This document shows positions 25,286-32,971 of a stretch of DNA of 64,000 bases, in pieces. The stretch covers positions 868,001 through 932,000 of the forward strand of contig CAVWBD010000001.1 of the NCBI GenBank assembly GCA_963753105.1, in the 5' to 3' direction. The notes beneath the pieces were generated by a model. That model had not been told where the DNA came from. It saw only the letters and a list, made by a program, of their open reading frames with translations, and ran no database searches. The stretch comes from SZUA-36 sp963753105. Lineage in GTDB: Bacteria; Pseudomonadota; Gammaproteobacteria; Xanthomonadales; SZUA-36. A program made the translations under genes and the position numbers. Every line of letters starts with the position of its first letter. Position 1 is the first letter of the stretch.

Positions 25286-27754
25286 TCAGGCGGCCTGGTC
25301 CGTGGCGGGTTCTTTATCTACGCCAGACCCCGCCCGAAGTTCCTCGCTGTCAAATTCATCAACCGTGATGATTTCCGTGATCATCGCCCGCACCGCCTTG
25401 AGTTCCTCGGCTTCCTCAGCCGTGATAATGGACTGCTCGACGGCTTTATCGAGTTGTTCCTGCGGATTGAGCGCATCGAGTTCACCGGCATTGCTTGCCT
25501 TGGACAAACGCCTCTCCAGCGGCTCCGTGGCAATGACACGTGGCAGGGCGATTTCCAGCAGACTCACGGGGTTGCCGGCATCAGCAGAGATAAACGCGCC
25601 ATTGGTCAGGCGGTTACGTGTTTCCGATGGTGACATCAGCAACTGGGAGACCTTGTGGCCGAGACGGTCGCCTGGCTGGTGTTCGTGCCGTCCGAGCGGG
25701 AAGATAAAGGTGCCCAGCACGATACGTATCGCACGGCTGGGGAAATTGTCCACCACGTTGCCCAGCGCTATCTGGATCTTGTAGATCGCATCGTGGAAGG
25801 CCCAGGCCAGTATCGGCTGGTCGGCTGCGGGCCGGCCCTGCGTCTCGAAACGCTTGAGCATGGCCGAGCAAATATATAGCTGGCTCAGCACATCACCGAG
25901 ACGCGCAGATATGTGTTCCTTGTACTTCAGCTTGCCACCGAGAGTCAGCATGGCAATATCAGAAGCAAAGGCCAATGCCGCCGAATAGCGGGTCAGTTTC
26001 CGGTAATAACGGGCGGTTTTGCGATCGGTCGGCACCGCTGCGAAACGGGCAAAACTGAGACCCAGTACCATGCTGCGCACGGCATTGCCGATGCTGTAAC
26101 CGATATGCTTAAACAACAGGTCGTCGAATTGTTCCAGACGCTCGATGGGATCCTCGACCCGGGCGGCTTCCATTTCCGGCAACACGTACGGGTGACAACG
26201 GATAGCGCCCTGACCGAAAATCATCAGGCTGCGGGTCAGGATATTGGCGCCTTCCACTGTGATCCATATCGGCATGCCCTGGTAGCCTCGCCCGAGGTAG
26301 TTGCGAGGCCCCAGCACGACGCCCTTGCCGCCGTGCACATCCATGGCGTCATTGACGATCCGGCGTCCCATCTCGGTGGCATGGTACTTGGCAATGGCCG
26401 AGGGTACGGCGGGTTTTTGACCCAGGTCCACCGCCGATGCGGTCATGCGCGACAGGGCGGAAGTAGCGTAGGTATTGCCGGCGATGCGTGACATCGCTTC
26501 TTCGATGCCCTCGAAACGGCCGATCGGCAGCCCGAACAGCTTACGAATCCTGGAATAAGCGCCCGTGGTCAGCGCAGCCATCTTGGCGCCACCGGATGAA
26601 CACGATGGTAACGTGATGGCCCGACCGACTGTCAACAGTTCGATGATCATGCGCCAGCCATTACCGGCCATATCAATACCACCGACCAGCGCATCCAGCG
26701 GCACAAAGACATCCTTGCCGCGCACCACGCCGTTTTGGAAAGGAACGTTCAACGGCATGTGACGTGGCCCGGTTTCCAGCCCAGGGGTGTCACCCGGGAT
26801 CAGCGCGACGCTGATACCCAGGTCCTTCTTGTCGCTGACCAGGCCATCGGGGTCGTGCAGTTTGAACGCCAGGCCGACCAGGGTTGAGACTGACGACAGG
26901 GTGATATAGCGCTTGTCGAAGTTCAGGCGCATGCCCAGCACCTGCTTACCCTTGTACTTGTCCTTGCAAATAATGCCGTAGTCGGGAATCGAGGTTGCAT
27001 CCGAGCCGGCCACCGGGTTGGTCAAAGCGAAGCAGGGGATTTCTTCCCCCACAGCGAGACGTGGGAGGTAGTAGTTCTTTTGCTCATCCGTGCCGTAATG
27101 GACCAGCAGCTCGGCCGGGCCCAGCGAATTCGGTACTGCAACGGTGCTGCCGGCCACTGCACACACGGATGCGATTTTCTGCAAGACAGCACGATGTGCC
27201 AGGGCCGAAAATCCAAGGCCGCCGTATTCCTTCGGGATGATCATGCCGAAGAAGCGATTTTTCTTCATGAAGTCCCAAACTTCGGGTGGCAGATCCGCCA
27301 GTTCGTGATAAATCTGCCAGGTATCGAGCATCTCGCACAGTTCATTGGTCGGTCCGTCCACAAAAGCCTGTTCTTCTTCAGTCAGGTCAGGCCATTGCTG
27401 CTCGAGTAACGCATCCCAGTTCGGGTTGCCGGCGAACAGCTCGCCTTCCCAGCCGACGGTGCCGGCTTCCAGCGCGGTTTGTTCGGTGTCGGACAGTGTC
27501 GGTAGCATCTTGCGATAGATGGCCAAGAACGGCGCAGTCATCCTTTGACGGCGCAGGGGTTTGAAGTTCAGTGGTATGGCGACAACCGCAAAAATGATGG
27601 ATAGCACGGCGACAGCCGTTGTTGAAACGCTGGTGAAAAAGCCAAATCCAGCCAGCACTACGACAACGCCCAACGTCCAGTGCAGCAGTTTCCAGCCGTG
27701 ATAAGCCGCGACGAGTGATATGGCGAGCAAGCATAAAATCAGAATCCAGAACAT
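25286..27754 (-). CDS. fadE: Acyl-CoA dehydrogenase FadE
   Basis: 822 residues, close to E. coli FadE (814) and much longer than ordinary acyl-CoA dehydrogenases. The N-terminus has two to three membrane segments (FWILILCLLAISLVAAYHG onward). The catalytic region contains FFGMIIPKEYGGLGFSALAH, CFALTNPVAGSDATSIPDYG and GVVRGKDVFVPLDALVGG. There is a FadE-specific C-terminal half (DVHGGKGVVLGPRNYLGRGYQ). It performs the first step of fatty-acid beta-oxidation with FAD. GGAGG lies 8 bases before the ATG. It is divergent from a TetR-type regulator, which probably controls it. Confidence 0.95.
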   Translation of the reverse strand: MFWILILCLLAISLVAAYHGWKLLHWTLGVVVVLAGFGFFTSVSTTAVAVLSIIFAVVAIPLNFKPLRRQRMTAPFLAIYRKMLPTLSDTEQTALEAGTVGWEGELFAGNPNWDALLEQQWPDLTEEEQAFVDGPTNELCEMLDTWQIYHELADLPPEVWDFMKKNRFFGMIIPKEYGGLGFSALAHRAVLQKIASVCAVAGSTVAVPNSLGPAELLVHYGTDEQKNYYLPRLAVGEEIPCFALTNPVAGSDATSIPDYGIICKDKYKGKQVLGMRLNFDKRYITLSSVSTLVGLAFKLHDPDGLVSDKKDLGISVALIPGDTPGLETGPRHMPLNVPFQNGVVRGKDVFVPLDALVGGIDMAGNGWRMIIELLTVGRAITLPSCSSGGAKMAALTTGAYSRIRKLFGLPIGRFEGIEEAMSRIAGNTYATSALSRMTASAVDLGQKPAVPSAIAKYHATEMGRRIVNDAMDVHGGKGVVLGPRNYLGRGYQGMPIWITVEGANILTRSLMIFGQGAIRCHPYVLPEMEAARVEDPIERLEQFDDLLFKHIGYSIGNAVRSMVLGLSFARFAAVPTDRKTARYYRKLTRYSAALAFASDIAMLTLGGKLKYKEHISARLGDVLSQLYICSAMLKRFETQGRPAADQPILAWAFHDAIYKIQIALGNVVDNFPSRAIRIVLGTFIFPLGRHEHQPGDRLGHKVSQLLMSPSETRNRLTNGAFISADAGNPVSLLEIALPRVIATEPLERRLSKASNAGELDALNPQEQLDKAVEQSIITAEEAEELKAVRAMITEIITVDEFDSEELRAGSGVDKEPATDQAA

Positions 27755-27938
27755 TGCACAAACCTCCGCAAGAAGCGTTGATATTTCCCGTTTTCGTCAC
27801 CTGTGTGACCGGTGATCACATCGATTTGGACCCCGGCCGGGAAATCTTTTTCCATACGGTAGAGTATGGTAAAGACTTCCCGCTGAGTCAACCACCAACA
27901 GAGGTGTATTGAGATGCCTTTGTCGGTTATCCTTTACA

Positions 27939-27946
27939 GTTCGAAC
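27939..27946. promoter_or_regulatory. Candidate operator in the fadE / TetR divergent region
   Basis: GTTCGAAC is a perfect 8-bp palindrome, immediately followed by AAATATATT, which could hold a -10 box (TATATT, 27950-27955) for the regulator gene. TetR proteins usually bind such palindromes at their own promoter. Weak, position-based support. Confidence 0.3.
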
Positions 27947-27970
27947 AAATATATTTTCCAGGTAGCATCT

Positions 27971-28555
27971 GTGGCTCAATTGGCAATGAAAAAGAAAGAA
28001 CGATCAACCCTCAGCGCAGCCGACTGGGAGAAGCAGGCATTGGTACTGGTGGCCGAAAAAGGTATCAGGGCGGTTGCCGTTGAATCATTGGCCAAACGTA
28101 TGGGTGTGACCAAGGGCAGCTTTTACTGGCATTTTCCCAACCGCCAGGCCCTGCTGGAGCAATCATTGTTGCGCTGGGAGGAGCATGATGCAGCCAACCT
28201 GCAAACTTCCCTGGGTGCGATATCGGACCCGCGTGAAAGACTGCGCTCATTTTTCAGGCGCTCCGGCCGAGAGCAATTAACCCACAATGTCTATAGTTCC
28301 CTGTGCGTAGCAGCCGACCACCCGATGGTGGAGCCCTTACTCGAACGGGTTGCACAACGCCGCATGGAACATATCAAGGCGGCATTTTGTGAAATCGGGT
28401 TCGATCCTGATGAGGCCTCGCACCGGGCCCGGCTGACTTATTCAACCTACCTGGGCTTTCTGCAACTGCAAAGACATCACCAGGCGCCCAACCTGAGTTC
28501 TGAAGAGTTCGAAGCTTACATGACACACGTCATCGCGACGTTGATACCTGAATAA
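27971..28555 (+). CDS. TetR/AcrR family transcriptional regulator
   Basis: About 194 residues. The N-terminal HTH is clear: SAADWEKQALVLVAEKG, VAVESLAKRMGVTKGSFY and WHFPNRQALLEQSLLRW. The C-terminal ligand domain is all-helical. The start is uncertain. An open frame reaches 27914, but a likely promoter and palindrome lie at 27939-27955, so I favour GTG 27971 or ATG 27986. The divergent fadE gene suggests it represses fatty-acid oxidation and responds to an acyl-CoA; that is inference from position. Confidence 0.85.
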   Translation: MAQLAMKKKERSTLSAADWEKQALVLVAEKGIRAVAVESLAKRMGVTKGSFYWHFPNRQALLEQSLLRWEEHDAANLQTSLGAISDPRERLRSFFRRSGREQLTHNVYSSLCVAADHPMVEPLLERVAQRRMEHIKAAFCEIGFDPDEASHRARLTYSTYLGFLQLQRHHQAPNLSSEEFEAYMTHVIATLIPE

Positions 28556-28660
28556 ATACGTCATTGGCTAAGCAGAGGTCTTTTACGCTACATTGATTAG
28601 CTTGCGCCGAGCGGCTATCCTGCCCGCCTTCGAACACACACGCATATACGAGGAGATCAC

Positions 28661-30409
28661 GTGACGAGTAATGAAGCTTTAAAACAATGGGTTGAAGAAA
28701 TCAGTACCCTGACCCGGCCGGACAAGATTCACTGGTGCACCGGCAGCGCTGATGAAAACCAGCAATTGGTTGACGGCATGTTGGAAACCGGTGATTTCAT
28801 CGAACTCAACCACGAGACGAACCCGGGTTGCTATTTGCACCGCTCCGATCCCACTGATGTGGCCAGGGTGGAGCACTTGACGTACATCTGTACAACTGAC
28901 GAGCAAGATGCGGGTCCGAACAACCTGTGGATGGACCCCGCTGCTGCCAAGGCCAAGATGCGTGACCTGTTCGATGGTTGCATGGAAGGCCGCACCCTGT
29001 ACGTGATCCCTTATTGCATGGGGCCGATCGACTCCCCGCTGGCACGTTGCGGCGTTGAAATCACTGACAGCCCTTATGTCGTGGTCAATATGCGTATCAT
29101 GACCCGCATCGGCAGTGGTGCGTTGGCGCGTATCGAACACGAAGGCCATTTCATCAAGGGCTTGCATTCGGTTGGTGAACTGGACCCGGAACGCCGCTTT
29201 ATCATGCATTTTCCCGAAGACCTTGAAATCCAGAGCTACGGTTCCGGTTACGGCGGAAACGCCTTGCTGGGTAAGAAATGTCACGCCTTGAGAATCGCCA
29301 GTTACCAGGCCCGCACCGAGGGCTGGCTGGCCGAGCACATGCTGATCGTGGGTGTGCAAAACCCGCAGGGTGAAACACATTACATCGCCGGGGCCTTTCC
29401 TTCGGCCTGCGGTAAGACCAATCTCGCCATGCTGATTCCACCTGAAGAATACGAGGGCTGGAAGGTCTGGACGGTGGGTGACGATATTTGCTGGATGCAA
29501 CCGGGTGAAGACGGCCGTTTGTGGGCGGTCAACCCCGAAGCCGGCTTTTTCGGGGTGGCGCCGGGCACCGGTAACGAGACCAATCCGAACGCATTGGCCA
29601 TGATCGAGAAAGACAGTATCTTCACCAACGTGGGTGTAACCGCTGAAAACCAGCCCTGGTGGGAAGGCAAAGATAAATCTGTTCCGGCGACCGATTGGCG
29701 GGGTAATCCTTATGATCCCGAGGTTGGGCCGGCGGCGCATCCGAATTCACGGTTTACCGTGTCCATGAAGCGTTGCCCCTCCTACTCGGACAAGGCAGAG
29801 GCCCCGCGCGGTGTCCCCATTTCAGCCATCGTGTTTGGCGGACGCAGGGAACGCCTGGTGCCGTTGGTGATGAAGAGCAAGTCCTGGCAGCACGGTGTAT
29901 TACTGGGCGCCAGTATGGCCTCTGAAACCACCGCAGCAGCCATCGGTGCGGTTGGCGTGGTGCGTCGTGACCCAATGGCCATGAAGCCGTTTTGTGGCTA
30001 CAACTTCGCCGACTACTGGGACCACTGGCTGTCGTTTACCGAACGCGCCAGTGATTTGCCACCCATTTTCCACGTGAACTGGTTCAGGAAAGACGAAGAA
30101 GGGAACTTCATGTGGCCGGGTTTTGCCCAGAACATGCGTGTGCTGGAGTGGATCATTAACCACATCAAGGGTGATGTCGATTTTGATCAAACCGCGATTG
30201 GTGGCGTACCACATGTTGCAGATATCAATACCCAGGGTCTTGATACGGACCCCGCCACGCTTGAAGCACTGCTCGAGGTTGATGCAAAGGCATGGCTGGA
30301 GGAAACCGAACAGATCAGGGAATACCTCGAGAGTTATGGTGACCGTTTGCCGCAGCAGTTGCTCAAGGAACTGGACGAGGTTGCTGCCGACCTGAAAGCC
30401 GCTGGTTAA
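28661..30409 (+). CDS. pckG: Phosphoenolpyruvate carboxykinase (GTP)
   Basis: 582 residues, typical of GTP-dependent PEPCK and unlike the ATP-type PckA of E. coli. It has IHWCTGSADENQQLVDGM near the N-terminus, the hyper-reactive Cys loop and kinase-1a motif AGAFPSACGKTNLAML, WTVGDDICWM (metal-binding Asp) and PFCGYNFADYWDHWL. It converts oxaloacetate and GTP to PEP, GDP and CO2 for gluconeogenesis; this fits a cell that also oxidises fatty acids through FadE next door. The start is GTG 28661 with AGGAG 7 bases upstream. Confidence 0.96.
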   Translation: MTSNEALKQWVEEISTLTRPDKIHWCTGSADENQQLVDGMLETGDFIELNHETNPGCYLHRSDPTDVARVEHLTYICTTDEQDAGPNNLWMDPAAAKAKMRDLFDGCMEGRTLYVIPYCMGPIDSPLARCGVEITDSPYVVVNMRIMTRIGSGALARIEHEGHFIKGLHSVGELDPERRFIMHFPEDLEIQSYGSGYGGNALLGKKCHALRIASYQARTEGWLAEHMLIVGVQNPQGETHYIAGAFPSACGKTNLAMLIPPEEYEGWKVWTVGDDICWMQPGEDGRLWAVNPEAGFFGVAPGTGNETNPNALAMIEKDSIFTNVGVTAENQPWWEGKDKSVPATDWRGNPYDPEVGPAAHPNSRFTVSMKRCPSYSDKAEAPRGVPISAIVFGGRRERLVPLVMKSKSWQHGVLLGASMASETTAAAIGAVGVVRRDPMAMKPFCGYNFADYWDHWLSFTERASDLPPIFHVNWFRKDEEGNFMWPGFAQNMRVLEWIINHIKGDVDFDQTAIGGVPHVADINTQGLDTDPATLEALLEVDAKAWLEETEQIREYLESYGDRLPQQLLKELDEVAADLKAAG

Positions 30410-30446
30410 CTGAACTGTGGGAGTGGCCTATCGCTGAGCGTTTCAA

Positions 30447-30553
30447 GCTGTGCTGGGGTGTTCCTTACCCGGGACCGTAATTCGTCGGGACACGAATTAC
30501 CGAGCGCCCATGGATGGCTTGAGCGTGTCCCGGGAAGGAATATACAGCACAGC
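30447..30553 (+). repeat. Dispersed palindromic repeat, copy D
   Basis: Perfect 9-bp outer arms GCTGTGCTG (30447-30455) and CAGCACAGC (30545-30553), arms TTCCTTACCCGGGAC / GTCCCGGGAAGGAA, and an inner hairpin GTAATTCGT / ACGAATTAC around CGGGAC. The left half matches copy C and the right half matches copy A. It lies after pckG and, with the fragment at 30609, occupies the gap before the sigma factor gene. Confidence 0.8.
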
Positions 30554-30608
30554 CAAGGATTGATCATTGTTCATTGCGTGCGCGATCTACCATTCATCTT
30601 AAATATGG

Positions 30609-30633
30609 TGGCGTGTCCCATGAAGGAATGCCC
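30609..30633 (+). repeat. Fragment of the dispersed repeat (right arm only)
   Basis: GGCGTGTCCCATGAAGGAAT resembles the right arm of copies A and D (GCGTGTCCCGGGAAGGAATA). Only this arm is recognisable. Confidence 0.4.
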
Positions 30634-30712
30634 GTTCCGGCGCCGCGCTCCTGTATCAGGCAGGGCAGCCCTGTTTCACTTGTGCTAACGTTTCCTGAAG
30701 CCAATCGGTTTT

Positions 30713-30740
30713 AAACCCTTTTGGCCGGCACACATCTAAT
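30713..30740 (+). promoter_or_regulatory. Candidate ECF-sigma promoter before the sigma factor gene
   Basis: AAACCC (30713-30718) and TCTAAT (30735-30740) with a 16-base spacer resemble ECF-type -35 (AAC-containing) and -10 elements. This would mean autoregulation of the module. By-eye match only. Confidence 0.35.
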
Positions 30741-30763
30741 CTTACATGGGAGGAATGCAGGCG

Positions 30764-31339
30764 GTGTCACAGTGGCAGCATGACAAGGATGAACTGTCAG
30801 CTACCGAACAAGGCTGGGTCGAGAAAGCCCAGGCCGGTGACCGGCATGCATTCGAAAAACTTTACCGCAGTCACTGCGACAGGATTTTTGGACTTTGTTG
30901 GCGTATGTGTGGCTGTGATAAGGCCCTGGCGGAAGACATGGTGCAGGAGGCATTTGTAAGGGCCTGGAACAAACTCGGGCTGTTTCGAGGGGACGCCAAG
31001 TTTGGCACCTGGTTACATCGCCTGGCCGTGAATGTTGTACTGAGCGACCGCCGTATCCGCGTCAAGCGATTACAACGCGAACGGGAAATGGTGGATGAGG
31101 TCGAGCGGACACTGGTGGGTGACAAGGACGTGTCTGCAGGTTTGAGAAAGGATCTCGAAGCTGCGATCGCCGGTTTGCCCGAGCGGGCCAGGACCGTGCT
31201 GGTTTTGTATGACATTGAAGGCTACCAGCACAGTGAGATTGCAGAAATGACCGGCATGGCGGTTGGTTCATCAAAGGCACAACTGCACCGTGCACGGAAA
31301 CTGGTCCGGGATGTGTTGAAGGACTCTGAAGGAATTTGA
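30764..31339 (+). CDS. ECF-type RNA polymerase sigma factor
   Basis: About 191 residues. Region 2 reads AFEKLYRSHCDRIFGLCWRMCG with LAEDMVQEAFVRAWNKLGLF, the ECF core-binding and -10 recognition part. Region 4 reads AAIAGLPERARTVLVLYDIE and HSEIAEMTGMAVGSSKAQLHRAR, the -35 recognition helix. No region 1.1 or 3 is present. I chose GTG 30764 because GGGAGGA sits 9 bases upstream; ATG 30746 or 30755 would overlap that ribosome site. The putative anti-sigma factor follows after 7 bases. Confidence 0.9.
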   Translation: MSQWQHDKDELSATEQGWVEKAQAGDRHAFEKLYRSHCDRIFGLCWRMCGCDKALAEDMVQEAFVRAWNKLGLFRGDAKFGTWLHRLAVNVVLSDRRIRVKRLQREREMVDEVERTLVGDKDVSAGLRKDLEAAIAGLPERARTVLVLYDIEGYQHSEIAEMTGMAVGSSKAQLHRARKLVRDVLKDSEGI

Positions 31340-31346
31340 CGAGAAG

Positions 31347-31886
31347 ATGAAAGAATCTGAATTACATGATGCAATCGGCTCATTGCCGCGTGATATCAGG
31401 CCCCAGCGTGATTTGTGGCCCGGTATCGAATCAAGGCTGGAGATGGTTGATAGTGACATCAAGCGGCCACGCAGGACGCGTTTCTGGCAGATGCCGGCTA
31501 TGGCTGCGGCAGTGCTGCTGGCCCTGACCACGGGCATCTTTATCGGTCGTGGGCTGGAATTGAAACCCGCCGGTGAAATGGCACAATTCGCTCAACACTA
31601 TGCATTGACAGGAACCGTTGAGGCAGCCGAGCGGGAATACCAGGCGGCTTTCCGTGAGCTGGTGCCGCTTGAATACTCGGGTTTACGTCTGGACGGTGAA
31701 GACCCGGATGCATTGCGCAAAAGCTGGGAGGACCTGTTGCAGGCAGAGTCTTCCCTGTTGGTGGCTTTGCAGCAATACCCATCGAATATTTACCTGAATG
31801 AAAAATTGCTGGACTTGAGATCGCGACAATTACAGTTTGTGAAACAACTGGCGATGTTGGAACAAAATGACTGGAGAAGGACATGA
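31347..31886 (+). CDS. Putative anti-sigma factor, single-pass membrane protein
   Basis: 179 residues. A cytoplasmic part of about 45 residues (LHDAIGSLPRDIRPQRDLWP) precedes one membrane helix (near 49-68, MPAMAAAVLLALTTGIFIG) and a periplasmic helical domain of about 110 residues. There is no zinc-finger HxxxCxxC motif. The role is inferred from position directly after an ECF sigma gene and from topology; the sequence alone does not prove it. The stop overlaps the next ATG (ATGA), so the genes are coupled. Confidence 0.6.
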   Translation: MKESELHDAIGSLPRDIRPQRDLWPGIESRLEMVDSDIKRPRRTRFWQMPAMAAAVLLALTTGIFIGRGLELKPAGEMAQFAQHYALTGTVEAAEREYQAAFRELVPLEYSGLRLDGEDPDALRKSWEDLLQAESSLLVALQQYPSNIYLNEKLLDLRSRQLQFVKQLAMLEQNDWRRT

Positions 31887-32770
31887 ACACACAAAGACTG
31901 AAGTGGATTTGTGCTTTGCTGGCGCTGGCGCCAATATCAGCATTGGCCGGGCAATCAGTTGACAAGAGCTGGGATATAAACGCAGACGCATCGGTTTCTA
32001 TCGAGAATATTGCAGGTGAAATTGTGATCCAGGCCTGGAGCAGGAACGAGGTGCAGTTGACCGGGGAATTGGGCGACAGTGTTGAAGAACTGGAAATTGA
32101 CGCAAGTGAATCCAGGCTCCAGATCCGCGTGAAAAACCGTAATGAAAGGAATAGTCGCAACCGCTATACCGATGAAACCAAGCTGAAGTTAATGGTCCCG
32201 GGCGGAGTCAACATCGATGCCGTGGGTGTCAGTGCGGACATCAGTGTTGCGGGTATGGTCAACGAAAAACTGTCAGCGACTTCCGTCAGTGGCAATGTCG
32301 AGGTGGACGCTGAAAGTAAATGGGTTTCCATCGAGTCAGTAAGCGGCGATGTAGCATTTGAAGGTACAACGGGACGGATTTCTGCCGAATCGGTTTCTGG
32401 CGATATTGATTTATCCGGTATTTCCGGTGAGATTTCAGCCACCACCGTTTCCGGTGATATGGAGTTGGAAGCAGGCTTGATAGAAAGCGCCAAGCTGGAG
32501 ACGGTTTCCGGTGATATCACCATGACGGGCGAAGTATCTGGCAGGCTCAGTGCCGAGAGCATGAGTGGCGATGTCACGGTTTTGCTGCCTTCCAATCAAG
32601 ACGGATTGTTCAAGGCACAGAGCTTTAGCGGCCGGATCAGAACGGATTTTGGTACGGTTGAAGAGGCTGACCGTGGTCCCGGCAGTTACTTGAAGTACAG
32701 GTCGGGCCAGGGTCGGGCTGAAATCCGCATCGAAAGCTTCAGTGGTGGTATCAGCCTTGAGAAAAACTGA
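31883..32770 (+). CDS. DUF4097 family exported beta-helix protein
   Basis: 295 residues. A signal peptide (near 1-23, ending SALAG) is followed by repeating beta-strand units built on (V/E)SGD(I/V/M): SGNVEVDAES, SGDVAFEGTT, SGDIDLSG, SGEISATT, SGDMELEAG, SGDITMTGE, SGDVTVLLP. This is the right-handed beta-helix of DUF4097 proteins. The protein is probably periplasmic. Genes of this family often follow sigma/anti-sigma pairs and may be envelope-stress sensors or effectors; the exact role is unknown. Confidence 0.8.
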   Translation: MNTQRLKWICALLALAPISALAGQSVDKSWDINADASVSIENIAGEIVIQAWSRNEVQLTGELGDSVEELEIDASESRLQIRVKNRNERNSRNRYTDETKLKLMVPGGVNIDAVGVSADISVAGMVNEKLSATSVSGNVEVDAESKWVSIESVSGDVAFEGTTGRISAESVSGDIDLSGISGEISATTVSGDMELEAGLIESAKLETVSGDITMTGEVSGRLSAESMSGDVTVLLPSNQDGLFKAQSFSGRIRTDFGTVEEADRGPGSYLKYRSGQGRAEIRIESFSGGISLEKN

Positions 32771-32797
32771 AACGCTTTAGTTGATCGGGTTTGAGGC

Positions 32798-32860
32798 GGT
32801 CAGAGCCCTTTTCCGGATTCCTTTATGCTTAATTAGAAGAAGCGAAAAAGGGCTCTGACC
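32798..32860. repeat. REP-like palindrome GGTCAGAGCCCTTTT
   Basis: The arms GGTCAGAGCCCTTTTCCG (32798-32815) and CGAAAAAGGGCTCTGACC (32843-32860) match in 17 of 18 positions around a 27-base AT-rich loop. GTCAGAGCCC-type palindromes occur as intergenic repeats in many proteobacteria, sometimes with REP-associated transposases; none is in this window. It sits between convergent genes, just before the terminator. Confidence 0.55.
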
Positions 32861-32865
32861 CCAAC

Positions 32866-32896
32866 AAAAAAAGCCCGGCGATTGCCGGGCTTTTTT
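32866..32896. terminator. Bidirectional terminator between DUF4097 and S9 peptidase genes
   Basis: Stem GCCCGGC / GCCGGGC with loop GATT, flanked by seven A and six T, so it can work on both strands. The flanking genes are convergent. Confidence 0.85.
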
Positions 32897-32971
32897 CTGA
32901 CAGTGTGTTTTTCTATCAGTTATTGCCGCCGAAAATCCAGTGGACTTCTGCGTAAGGCTTTGCCAGTGAAC

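Noticed and set aside
30746..30763. ATG 30746 as start of the ECF sigma gene
   Set aside because: It would place the strong GGGAGGA ribosome site inside the coding region; GTG 30764 is spaced correctly.
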